Under the pieces are notes generated by a model. That model was not told the DNA's origin, searched no databases, and was given only the letters and a program-made list of their open reading frames with translations. Both the position numbers and the translations under genes were made by a program. This document shows, piece by piece, positions 52,803 to 63,300 of a stretch of DNA of 64,000 nucleotides (position 1 is its first letter; each line of letters opens with the position of its first letter). Source of the stretch: Corticium candelabrum (taxonomy: Eukaryota; Porifera; Homoscleromorpha; Homosclerophorida; Plakinidae); NCBI RefSeq assembly GCF_963422355.1, contig NC_085096.1, forward strand, positions 6,534,717-6,598,716, written 5' to 3'.

Positions 52803-53717
52803 ATGTCGGATCAGAAAGAAGACCGTAATAGTGACCAGGACGACGACTTTCAGCAGCCAACAAAGATGAGACGCATTGGTTCCAAAAAGGTTACCACTAG
52901 TACTAGCCAGCTTGACAGCAGATTTGCTGAAAAGACGAGTACGGACAAAGCACAGGAGTACAGCAAGGGTACGGTTTGCAAGAACACGACTGCCTGCAAC
53001 AGTTGGGTGATGCGAACATTTGAAGGTACCGACAGACAATCTTTCTCTCAACGAAGGATTCACAACTAGATGCAGCAAAACCACAAACGGATTGTCAAAA
53101 AGTCTGTTACATTTATGTTGAGCAGGGATCCAAAAATCATAGTGGTGGACTAAGTAATTACGGCATCCAAACAAAAAAGTCACAAGGTAAATTATAGTCA
53201 AGCTCCAACGTGTTTCTGTAAGGTAATAGCATTTTGTGGTTTGTGGTTTATCAGATACGCTAATGAAGAAGCTGGTGACCGTTGCCACGTAAAAATTTTG
53301 GATCTCTATCTTAGTAAGTTGCCAGCAGGATTTTCTCGAGAAGCCTTCTATTATAAACCTTTGTCGTCTACTCCTTCATTTGGTCCTTGGTATTCAAAGC
53401 AAGTAATCGGTCATAACACGTTGGCTACAATGATGAAAGTGATGACAGCTGAAGCTGGTCTTCCAGTTCGAACCAACCACGCTCTTCGAGCTACTAGTGC
53501 GACAAGGCTGTTTCAAGCGGGAGTTCCTGAACATGTAATTCAAGGCAGAACCGGCCACAAAACCTTGCAAGCACTGAGACAATATCAAGAGCCATCTGAA
53601 TTGCAGCAAATGGCAGCGTGCAAAGTTTTGGACAATGGCCATGGACACACCGATTACACTGACGCAAAAGTCAAGGAGTCCGGAGAGACAGAATCCGGCG
53701 CCATTTGTCATTTCTGA
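52803..53717 (+). pseudogene. Crypton-type tyrosine recombinase, internal deletion
   Basis: The N-terminus (52803-53069: MSDQKEDRNSDQDDDFQQPT, KKVTTSTSQLDSRFAEKTST, CKNTTACNSWVMRTF) is the leader and SAM-like region. The next sequence (53070-53186) corresponds to the middle of copy 1's exon 1 (QTTDGLSK to KKVTR) but the arginine-bearing LRGGAEHR part is gone. A 68-bp GT-AG intron follows, and exon 2 reads RYANEEAGDRCHVKILDLYL, LPAGFSREAFYYKPLSS, TNHALRATSATRLFQAG, GHKTLQALRQYQ, stop at about 53717. The exon 2 frame is intact here, unlike copy 1, with H-x-x-R and the putative Tyr present. Without Arg I the protein should be inactive. Confidence 0.8.
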
Positions 53718-53838
53718 CTGCGTCTTTACAAACTGCAGTACTGTGAACATTATTATTGGTAAAGAATAAGCTTGTAATCTAAAATAGGTATGCCCATGTA
53801 TTGATTGCTAGTTGGTTTGCAGTATACAGATTCTGACC

Positions 53839-53907
53839 GGTCAATATACGTTTATTGACCACAGGTCAATATACGTTTATTGACCGGTCAATAAACGTTT
53901 ATTGACC
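53839..53907. repeat. Three 22-bp palindromic units of the Crypton 3' region
   Basis: Units at 53839-53860, 53864-53885 (after an ACA spacer) and 53886-53907. Each has arms GGTCAATAWAC/GTTTATTGACC, the last being a perfect palindrome. Copy 1 has two units at the same place, so unit number varies between copies. Confidence 0.88.
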
Positions 53908-54083
53908 GGCAAATATACAACATGTGGTTGGGTTGCTATGGTAGGAGTGTAATATAACGAGAAAAAGAATCCTAACAACGGCGGAATAAACACCCAAACA
54001 TGCAACAAATCCTTGTAGCTAAAGCAGGTAAATGTGAGGCATGTATTGAGTAATAATATGACGTCGTCTGGGCATAGAGATGT

Positions 54084-55251
54084 TCAAGATGCTCGTTTTC
54101 TGTATCCTGACTTTGTGTATTCCACTTCTCCAGATTGTAGCAACTCAAGCCATCTGTGTTTCATTGCTGACTTGAAAGTTTTATTCCAATAGCTGTCAGC
54201 TGGTTGAAGTAGAGGAGTCATTCCTCCTGGAATCACTGCCACTGTGGTGTTGTAGTGTCGTTTAAATGAAGCAATAGCAGCCTTCCTGGTATGGCTGCTA
54301 ACACTGCCATACACCAAACAAGAGGGAGGCTTCCATATTGCACCTGCACGAGCACCACATACCTCTCTTTTCCACGTATTTATAAGCTCACTTGTCATTG
54401 AACCACCCTTTGCCACTTGTATAATGACATTGTTAGGAAATTTGCCTTTTGGTACGTTCTTCAAGTTCTTGAAAATTATCATTGGTTTCAGTTTTCTGCC
54501 ATCTCCCATTGCACAAAGAACAACAGTATAACGCAATTTTTCATGGCCTGTGGTTTTAGACTTAACGGTCTTTACCCCACGAAAATCATAAGTTTTGTGT
54601 TTGGCAAATCAAACCATAGTGGGGTTCGTCCATGTTGACAATGTTCTTGACATCAGTTATGTTATTCTCGTGAAGCTTGGCCCGGAGAAAAGAAAAGAAT
54701 TGTTCAGCTAGAAGTTTTGCATTTGAAGCGACCTTCTATCTTTGAGAAGTGACACATCTAAATGTACTATCATGTCTAACCGTAAACTTTTGCAGCCAGC
54801 CATTCGAAGCCTTAAAATTCTCAACATCTTCATCCGGGTACACTTCTTTGAACAGCTTTTTTGCCTGTGCTTTGATAAACTCACCATGTACGGCTATCCC
54901 ATCTTTGCGTATATCTGAGCCATTCCACCAATGCTGCTTCTAATTCTGGAAAATGGCCTCTGACTTTGAGATGTCTTTCGTCTTGAGACAACCTGCGCCT
55001 CTTTCTGACAGAAAGTTGACGCTCCTCGTGTATCGACGAGAATTCGTCCTTTTCTTGACCCATCGCTGAAGATTACTTCGCGGTACGCCGCTGTCTCTTG
55101 CTGCTCTTGATAGGTTCCCTCCGTACTCATCGTACTTTTCTATTGCAGACAGCTTCCTCTTCACCGTATACGAAATGCTAGCCTTTCTCTCTGTACTTTC
55201 AGTTTCTGTTTCAGCAACCTCCAACTCCTCCGCAAACTCCTCCGACGCCAT
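54084..55251 (-). pseudogene. pogo/CENP-B-like transposase, frameshifted
   Basis: Start at MASEEFAEELEVAETETEST (about 55251), then a Psq-type HTH (SAIEKYDEYGGNLSRAARDS, GVPRSNLQRWVKK) and, after shifts, the CENP-B HTH (FPELEAALVEWLRYTQRW). The DDE_1 domain starts with NIVNMDE plus a shift at about 54635, and is then open for 150 codons: LRYTVVLCAMGDGRKLKPMI IFKNLKNVPKG, GGSMTSELINTWKREVCG and IPGGMTPLLQPADSYWNK. The usual catalytic VWDSFRAH reads LVYGSVSSHT, so the second catalytic Asp is lost. Several frameshifts confirm a dead copy. No clear termini were found. Confidence 0.82.
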
Positions 55252-55308
55252 GTGGTAAATTGCTAAACTGCGCAAGCGCTGACGTTTTGAGGTTCGGGTG
55301 TTTGAGGC

Positions 55309-55407
55309 TACCTCGCTTATACGGGTATGCCCTTACAGTTGCAGAGTGTCGTGAACACAATTTCTGCTCAACCTCACCTATAAGAGCATGCCCTTCTAAG
55401 CGAGGTA
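55309..55407. repeat. Short inverted repeat, possible solo foldback or TIR pair
   Basis: TACCTCGCTTATACGGGTAT (55309 onward) is the inverted, diverged copy of the sequence ending GCCCTTCTAAGCGAGGTA at about 55407. The arms are about 28 bp and the loop about 40 bp. It lies just upstream of the pogo relic. Confidence 0.6.
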
Positions 55408-55490
55408 ATACGGTAGCTATAGTAGAGTACTGAGGCTCATTTTCTTGTAACCATCTTAGAGTATCTATAATCTATTCAGGTATTATATAG

Positions 55491-56560
55491 TCATACATGT
55501 AGTGTACTTTGCAGCACACGTACGCTTGAACTTAGCTGACTTTCATTAGTTAGTCTAGGCAATGTTGTTAAAACATGCTCTACCTTCACAGGTACGTTCA
55601 CTCCAGGGCCATATATGCAAAGCTGTTTTCTGGAAGGATGGGCCTCCATTTTCAGAAACGCTACTTGTAAACACACCAGTTTAGTTTCTAGTTTATTCAA
55701 ACATGACATCTCAAAAGTTACTGAAGATAGCTTCAAACTGTTAGCAAAACTTTGCCAAGGCTAGACATAGATCTAGTTTTCGTTTGATATGATCCTCCGG
55801 GTCTTCTGACGAAAGGCGGACAAGGCCTCTATAGACCCTGTCGCCATCCATCTCCACAACACTAGGATTGCAAGAGTGAGACTCTTCGTCGAGCACGAGG
55901 ACCCGATGCAGATTAGAACCTGCATGGATTATCCTTTTGACACTATCATGCCTCAAGTCCCGCGATATATAACGTGACGAGCCAATAACCTGAGAAAGGC
56001 ACAAGCTTCATGAGAATTTCCGGACTGAGAAGGTTCAAAGACCAAGTCCAGGTGTGCGTTGAGAGAATGATTTACCTCATTAGACCTAAAAGTCTGTGGA
56101 TAACGAAGCACCCGCGATTGTACAAGCGTCTTATTTATCACATGTCTTACAGATGTAACAAGCACCATTATAGCTAGCATACAAATTATCATCGCCCAGT
56201 ACTACATCTAAAAGACTCTTGGTAGCTTTTTTATACTCATCCCTATTCAATACCAGTACATTCTGTCTGTACATTAAACGATGACAAGACACACAAACAC
56301 AATCAGGCCCTTCTTTGCTTCTAGCAATAAAAGCATTTATGGCAGCATCCAAACTTTCTGAAGGCTTGTATCTAGAGACGCGGCACGGAGTCTACCTAGC
56401 AACCCATTCTTTTATGCATTCTATGTGCATCAGCTCGGTCTGCTGTTTTTACAGATTTCCTTGTAGCTGCCGATTCTCTTTGACGCCTTCTACGTGCATC
56501 AGTTTGGTCTTCTGCTTCGCCTCTGCAGCTTTGTTGTCACTGTAAATACTCTCCTACGCT
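55491..56560 (-). pseudogene. Helitron-type N-terminal region (helicase-associated zinc-binding and DUF6570-like), interrupted
   Basis: On the minus strand, an Arg/Ala-rich region (RRQRESAATRKSVKTADRAD, about 56500) precedes 56352-56131 (AFIARSKEGPDCVCVSCHRL MYRQNVLV, YNGACYICKTCDK), the paired-cysteine motif found N-terminally in Helitron-encoded proteins. Sequence of unknown origin (56130-55741, two short frames) intervenes. Then 55736-55491 has CLNKLETKLVCLQVAFLKME and LCIYGPGVNVPVKVEHVLTT LPR, matching the LNxLExxL...FxKM...G.xVNVP motif that normally follows. No Rep or helicase domain is present, so it is a fragment. Confidence 0.7.
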
Positions 56561-56915
56561 TCCTACGTCCATTAGCTTGGTCTTCTGTTTCTATAGTATT
56601 CCTTCTGGCAATCCATTGTCGTTTACGCTGTCTGCATGCATAAAGGTGATCTGCTCTATCACTAGTAGGTGCAAATATCTGTAACCCAATCTCTAACTCT
56701 AACCCTGACTCTAACCCCTTGTTTCCGGGAGGCGTAATAGTCTGTGGGCCAGGTCTCAGAATCGATTCTCTGTAAAGTGTTTACCTACGCTAAAACACAA
56801 GTTTCTTTATAGCGAACGTTAGATGGTTCCAAATGCTACTATTTTCACTTGTCCCCCTCCTGAAAAGTTGTCCGAACGCTCGCTATTGCGTATTAACAGC
56901 ACCTACATCGACATC
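56561..56915. other. No supported gene
   Basis: Contains a small tandem of CTAACCCTGACTCTAACCC-like words (about 56690-56720). Otherwise unremarkable. Confidence 0.35.
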
Positions 56916-57417
56916 ATGGCTTCCGAGGTCAGGTTTATAGATGATATGTACACTTCAATTAGAGCAATCCGCTAATACTCAAAAGATATTGGGTGCAAAC
57001 TTTTCGGATATCGTAGTTTTTCATTTAATTGCATATTGGCTAGTAAGAAGGAGTGTGTACCTTTGTGGCTGTTTATACAAGAGCAGCAAAGAGAAATTTA
57101 ATTAATTAATTGAGGAGGACTGACAGCATCTCCTAGACCTAGAACTATGATTCGTTGGTTATTGGGAACTTCGATCCTTTTATGAATTATATTTTACTCG
57201 TTCTTTGTGTTTTGCATGTAAGGTCAAGCTTGTGGACAAATGTGCTACGTGTGGAGTCAGTGAATCAAACTTGAAAGATGTTCAGCTTGTAAAGAGGTTC
57301 GTTTACGTAATGTTAGTGTTTGTATTTATCTAGTACATCTCATTGACTGGTTTTGTCCAGGTTTCTTACTGCAGTGTAAGATGGCAGAAACTGAATTGGT
57401 CTAACTACCAGAAGTAG
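56916..57417 (+). pseudogene. Tiny three-exon MYND-finger-like gene, degenerate
   Basis: Exons 56916-56927 (MASE), 57223-57300 (VKLVDKCATCGVSESNLKDV QLVKRF) and 57361-57417 (VSYCSVRWQKLNWSNYQK, stop). Introns are GT-AG and phase 0. The pattern C-x2-C...VSYCSxxxQKxxW is that of a MYND zinc finger. However, the middle cysteine pair is missing, the Cys before Q is Arg, the HK histidine is Tyr, and the last Cys is replaced by the stop. It cannot bind two zincs as MYND does. It may be a relic of a larger MYND protein, or coincidence; splice fit and motif spacing argue for a relic. Confidence 0.5.
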
Positions 57418-57771
57418 TGTAATCATAAAGAGAAGTTAAAATAGCGAAGCAGTATTTTATCATCCGTATTAGCAAAGAATTACAGAGTATTATTGACAGA
57501 ACACAGACTGTTCGTAAATGCAGCAAGTGACCCACACTGTGGCAGGCTAGAAATTATGTGTTTGTAGAATCTACTATTTTGACAGTGATGTCTAAACCGG
57601 TATCTTGCCTCAAGCAATTCAACAGATGTCTCCTATTAGTGTGTGATAGAATCAATGAATAAATTGTCTGTATTGATTGTGTGAAAGATAATCAACGTAT
57701 AAACCGTTATTGTGACTCGAGATAGTCATCTTAGTACAGAGATGTGAATAATGATGACATGTCCGGTGTAG
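57418..57771. other. No supported gene
   Basis: No repeat or domain recognised. A minus frame spanning 57652-58092 has a hydrophobic N-terminus (MAMLLTFLILFLLTLV) but crosses the TIR element and shows no domain, so it is not called. Confidence 0.3.
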
Positions 57772-58537
57772 CGTGCTGAGATTGTATTTTACAGTCTGCG
57801 CATGCTCAGTAACTATTTGCGCGCGTAAGTCTACATTCGGCGTGCTGAGATTGTTTACACATTTAGGTATCATTATATTCAGGGTCTTTTGTTTCTTGGA
57901 TAGACAATAGCTGTGTAGACTCACTTGTGAAGACCATGGATGATCTGAAACAAAAAAATTGCAAGTAGGGAAGACAGACTTTGTCATGTCTCTGCACAGA
58001 GAGATGCTAGAATTTTGTAACTTATCCCCTGACACAAAGCTTTCTACCAGGGTTAGCAAAAATAAAATTAGAAACGTCAACAGCATGGCCAAGACTCACC
58101 ATTGGGATGTCAAAGGCAGGAGAGATTTATTTGTACACATGTGCATGCATGTATAGTTATTATGTCTAATTATATTTCCAATTGTATAAACTTGTATGTA
58201 ATTGATAAATAAAAATTTTTTATAATAAAATTATACATATAGATAATTGTATATACATATTATGTAGTACATAATTATTCTTAGCAACTAAATTATTTTC
58301 TTCGACCCAGTGCTTTTACATTGTTGTAACATATTAAAATAGGTAATTAATATATAACTAACAATAATAACTATAGATTTCTCGATAGAACTCTAAATTT
58401 GCTTCACGCATCCGCACAAGTCAGCAATTTCAGCACGTAAGCAATTTCAGCTCGCTTGTATTGCATGCTGAGAATGTCAGTTCTATTTTACGCAAGAGCA
58501 AACAATCTCGGCACGGTGACAATCTCAGCACGCGACA
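57772..58537. mobile_element. Probable MITE with CGTGCTGAGATTGT terminal and subterminal repeats
   Basis: AGCGTGCTGAGATTGT occurs at 57772 and again (GGCGTGCTGAGATTGT) at 57840. Inverted forms crowd the other end: AATTTCAGCACG (58427), AATTTCAGCTCG (58445), CAATCTCGGCACG (58505) and CAATCTCAGCACGCG (58520-58535). Repeated end motifs in opposite orientation at both ends of a 0.77-kb segment suggest a non-autonomous DNA transposon. A 66-codon plus frame (57959-58156) inside, followed by AATAAA at 58206, has no known domain. Confidence 0.55.
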
Positions 58538-59272
58538 CCTGGCATAGATCAGAGTATACGGGATATCTGGGGTTACTGTCATGGCGCTTCCCATTTGACG
58601 TAGAACTGCTTGGTGTTCTCCACAACCTCGTTGACAGAATGATAAAATTTGCAATACCACGCGTAGTAGATGTGGTATTTGTTGTGGGATACGATGATTC
58701 CAGCAGGGTTGGTGGTTTGGGTGGAAGATTTGATCCTTCCCGATTACATCCGAGTTTTGGGTTCCTACAAATTCTGTTTCGAAAGCACATGGCTGTCGGT
58801 GTGTTTCTAGTGCTTTTTCGCATCGGGTTACATTTAGCGGTGGACTAGGTAGGTAGCATTCTAATGAAGAGTCACGAGTGGTGGCGATTAGCTGTGTTGT
58901 GGCTACGCCTACGCTTCTCCTGGCTGTAGTTAGCTATTATACTGTACTACAGTAGTGTAGCTTACGGAGGAAGGCAGTAGTGGTAGCAGATCATATAAAG
59001 AATGCGCAGTCCCCTCTAAAACGCGCCAAATAGGTGGAGCAAAGCGTGCTCAGCCACATGTTGATTCTATTAATATAAAATACCCGTATACTCTCATTAT
59101 CAGTTACGATTTAGGGTTTGTCCCACCATTAACGTTGCAGTTGGCACAATAAATGCAGGTTGCTTACATAAACCAACAGAACAGGAGTGGCTACGGCTAA
59201 TTTGCAGAGAGTAAACTTCCGTACTTGCGTACGCTACGTAATTACTTACCTTGCCTTGTTCGCGCGAAAATT
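58538..59272. other. No supported gene
   Basis: Frames of 111-130 codons overlap on opposite strands at 58456-58848. Neither has a domain or splice support, and I treat them as chance. Confidence 0.3.
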
Positions 59273-59428
59273 ATGACGGCTTCTGATATTTACGTAAGAG
59301 TGCATAAAGTCTGCTTTGGTCCCGATCCATACCGTGATGTCATCGATTTCGTGCAGCGTCTAGGCTTTTTTCAAAACAACAACGAAGTTGCAACCCAACC
59401 TCTATCAATTTATATTAATCACATCCGG
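59273..59428 (+). CDS. Candidate first exon, possibly Merlin-type N-terminus in inverted orientation
   Basis: ATG-initiated and open for 52 codons up to a CGG|GTAACT donor: MTASDIYVRVHKVCFGPDPY, RDVIDFVQRLGFFQNNNEV, then YINHIR. The helix VIDFVQRLGFF is like the element-recognition helix that starts IS1595/Merlin transposases. This exon lies on the strand opposite to the Merlin core at 59570-60312, only about 100 bp away, which would need an inversion. No second exon on the plus strand is recognised. Confidence 0.3.
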
Positions 59429-59531
59429 GTAACTGCACATTTGCAAAAAAGAGCAAGGTTTGTCAGCTTTTTACCTGGCTACTACTGTTATAGGACAAGT
59501 TGAACTTGTTATTACAACACAACTGTTTAGG

Positions 59532-60312
59532 TTAAACTTCAACGCTTGAAGAAGTTGAGAGACACTTAGCTAGGGTACTCGATACCACTGGCTGATATCC
59601 AACGTGATGGCGGCAAAGGCTGCCGCGTGAGTTACGCCATGACGCTCTCGCCACATGACTTGATTCAAATATGACGGCAGCATATGGCGATGGCACCCTT
59701 TCATTTGTTTCAGTTTTGTTTTCACTCGATTCCAATAGGATTCGATACGTTGAGTGTGTACTCCAGTGCCAGGGTCCACAAAATTTACAGAGTGGTTAAC
59801 TGTCCTGTGAGCTGCCACGAGGGGGAGTGTGTTAATACGATTGTAGGCTCTCCATTCGTCAGAATGTACTATTGTGCCAGGCAGTACGTGTTGTGATATG
59901 ATTGGTAAAAGTGTCGCAGCATCTCTTCTTGGAACTATTTCCATGTAACCCAGTGCTGGCTGCTGTGTTACATCAACAATTCCAGAAACCCACACTGGGT
60001 CACGTTGTGCTCATCCTCTGTGGTGCTGTATAATTTCACAGGATAACTCTTAACTGTCCACACTGTAATGTTTAATGCAATTACCTTCGGTTTGTGGGGA
60101 AAACAGGATTCGTCTATTTCAACAACGTTGGACTGAACTAGACCAATGCCACCAAGTCTAATAACATGTTGTTGGAGTTTCCACGAGCACACATCTCTTA
60201 GGTACTGGTACACATGGATGCCAGTGTCTAGAGATACTTTACAAACATCCTTCATTTGAGACACAGGTGTCTCAAAACACCAGTGGTAGATTACAAGTAA
60301 CCAAGTTGTCAA
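59532..60312 (-). pseudogene. Merlin (IS1595-like) transposase, frameshifted
   Basis: 60312-59968 has WLLVIYHWCFETPVSQMKDV, HVYQYLRDVCSWKLQQ and VEIDESCFPHKPK (first catalytic Asp). 59995-59570 has WVSGIVDVTQQPALGYMEIV, TIVHSDEWRAYNRIN (second Asp) and TVNHSVNFVDPGTGVHTQRI ESYWNRVKTKLK (NHS...IEsxW, last catalytic Glu), and SYLNQVMWRER. All three DDE positions are visible. The two halves overlap in different frames at about 59980, and the zinc-binding N-terminus is missing, so this copy is inactive. Terminal repeats were not identified. Confidence 0.85.
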
Positions 60313-63300
60313 AGGAACATTTGATTGTTCCCTCCCTCCCTCCCTTCCTCCCTCCCTCCCTCCCTCCCTCTTTGATGGAGTGCCTGTTGCAGGCGGTTCA
60401 AAAGAAGGAACTTGCTTTGACTGAAAGGTGAAGAAGCTGAAGATGTTGATAACTGGTCAATGACATGTGTATTCACATATTTCTCCAATAATGGAAGACC
60501 TATGTGGTAGGTGTCAGTATCCGGTGAATAAGTCAGAATTGTATCTCCCTGTGACTGAAATGCATGTCGCCATACTCTGCTGTCTCCTTCCTCGTGGTTG
60601 CTGTCATGCATTGGTCCCCGACCAGCCACACCTTGACGTACAATGCTATATGCTTGACCTCTCATATGACCATCAAGTCCTCCTGCTACAATCAACTTTT
60701 GTCCATTCTTCAGATAATCTGCGCTATCAGAGCGTAGCAACTTGGTCGAAAGGTAATTGATAAGTATTCGTTTCTGCTGCTTGTTGGCAATAAATGTCTG
60801 CCAATTTTGAGGAAGCGGTACATCATCCTCAATTGGGATGACCTCAGACGCTTTATCAATTCTAGTCGAATCTCTTCTGTTTCGCTCAATTGACTTTGGG
60901 CTGATTCCAGGGGTGCAGGGATCATCAAAGACAACATGTATTTCCTTTGTTATAGCTGATTTCAAATATGGAACAATCCATTGCCAAACAAAAATCGAGA
61001 GTAGTCTTTGAAATGTTTTCATGAAAGGTAGATTTAGAGGTGACGAATGGACAAGAAACATTCCATCAAGGACTGCAACATCTGGTAGAGTCACTGAGTC
61101 AATTGATGTTTCAATGGCACCTGGGTATCGTCTTTCCAATACTGCAGTAGTATTAGCCTTTACTCCCTTGCATGGAATACCATCTGCATCAGCTAAAGCT
61201 CTTGGAAGATCAAGAAACTGACAGGCCCCTGCTTGCAGTTGTCGTCCCTGAGTAAGCTAGAGTCTTCTTTGTACATGTCTGTACAAGCTTCCTCCGCTTC
61301 TCTGCTAGATTGATCTTCTGTTTCTTCTTAACAGCGGTCTCCCCGAACGTCTTCAGTTTTTTCTTTCGCCTGGTACTAGGGGTGCCGAGAAACTGGCAAT
61401 CCACATAATTTTTGTATGATGTCAATCCAATTTGCCTAAAACTTAGCATTTCCTCCTGTAATCTACTGTCTGCTGCCTCTCCACTAACAAAATGTTTAAG
61501 TGGTTTTACAACAGTGACACCATCTCCATTACTTGGTTCACAGTCAAAAACTTTGTGCTGTTGAATGACATTCAAATATGCTTTTACATTCTCAGTCTCT
61601 TTTTCCAACACTGACAAGGATGGCATGTATGTAGCTGATTCAATACTCAGTGGTTCTGCATGGAATGATCTGCTTCTTTATGTTAGCAAGTAGGCCACTT
61701 CTGTAGGGTAGGCATCCAGCCATCTTGGACAAAGTGTTTGGTGTTATTCTTGTAAGGCAGGCCTTTGTTTCCCTATTTATGAGCATCTCATGCGCTTCAT
61801 CTAGGGCCACTGATTTCATCTGTGTCCCGCTTATATTACCCACAAAACCACCAGACTCCAGACTACCAAGCACTTCCTCTGGAAAATTGACAATATCACA
61901 CAGATGTTGTGGTATGAGGCTTTGGTAGGTCAATCGATCAAATGCATGAAATAGTGGTGTTATATCTTTTAAGCATGCTATCCTCTGCTTCCAGTCTCCT
62001 TTACGTATTGCAAGCTATAATAAACATAGTTCGTCATGTCCTTGTGAAGGTACTTGACCCAGAACTGAAACATTTCATCTCTTTGCATGACTTCTTGTCT
62101 GTGTATGGAAAACTTGTGGTAGATCCCTTTGATGGAGACTACCAAGTGCTCCAAATGCACCAGTTCTAAAGTCTGTCCAGACTGTCAACACTGATATACA
62201 GCAGTTTGTACAGCATTTGGAGTTGTTAAGGCATAATCTGAAGCTAGGAACTGCTCCAACTGGTGGACATAAAATGCCTCAAATGACTGTAACAAGAATC
62301 GATGAGTTCTCTTAAATTAGAGGTTGATTTCAATGAAGTTAAAATGTGCGAGCGGTGAATTGCTGCAGCAAAATTCCTTAATCCGCCATCCCAATAAACT
62401 TTCATGATCACAGACTGCATATTATTGGAGATGTGCCAATCTCCAGGAAATGGCAACAACCATGACAAGGTGAAGCTGTACATTTTCTTCAGGTCAACCA
62501 GGTGACAATAGGTCTTAGCATCACCAGCAACAACAACGTATGACACTCGAATGCCTACTTCAAATTTCCTGTGTATTAGTTCAAGACATGTCTTGATTGA
62601 TGTCTGGCAGTCAGCGGGCAAAACAAGGACTTCAAGGTAAATGGCTTGTGATTTTATGATGTACTGCATGAACTTGACGGAGAAAATCATTTCATGTCTG
62701 GTTTGGTTACCCCTAACTTGTTTGTACAGAATGACACGATCATATATAGAAACATTTCTCAGCCAACATACCTAGCAATTTTTCATCATCCTCTGAGCAA
62801 GTGAAGGAATCACGAGTCAATGGGATGAATGGGTATAAGCTATTCTGGCTGTCTAAAGCATGTCTGACAACTACACCCTCTGGTTCCAAAGCTTGAAATG
62901 GCATGTTTCTACGTCGAGGCTTCTTAGATGCTGCAAATGCAAATGTAAGGTTTCCACTGTTGCTCTGACAACTTGCTTCTCTATGTTCCAATGCTTGCAC
63001 AGATATACCATGAAAGCCTCGAAAGACTGCTCAGTGTACACAGAAGCAAACGGACAGTTGTCAATGTTATCAATAGATGCTGTGCAAAACGATGACGGAT
63101 TTATAAGATCTCTCATTACAAGGGAATTTCTTGAAACAGCTTGGGTTACTTGAAATCACTCCAATGTATCTCTGCTACTAGTGGCTCCAAGTCTGTTGAG
63201 AATTGACGGTAACTCTGCAGATCCACTGTAACTGGCAACTACATCAGCAAGAACAAGGTGCAGTGGAAGACTACAATGGCTATTGACACAGTGAAGCATA

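Larger units (their letters stand above)
52803..54008 (+). mobile_element. Crypton-like element, copy 2 (internally deleted)
   Basis: It shares its 3' part almost base for base with copy 1 (30080-30872), ending at ATGCAACAA (54000-54008). It keeps the N-terminal exon missing from copy 1 but lacks an internal segment near 53060. It is inverted relative to copy 1. The 5' boundary is not defined; the coding start is used here. Confidence 0.75.

Noticed and set aside
57652..58092. 146-codon minus frame with a signal-peptide-like start
   Set aside because: It overlaps the TIR element and the opposite-strand frame; only its hydrophobic start looks like protein.
58456..58848. Overlapping 111- and 130-codon frames on opposite strands
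   Set aside because: Mutually exclusive, no domain, no splice signals; one overlaps the subterminal repeats of a probable MITE.
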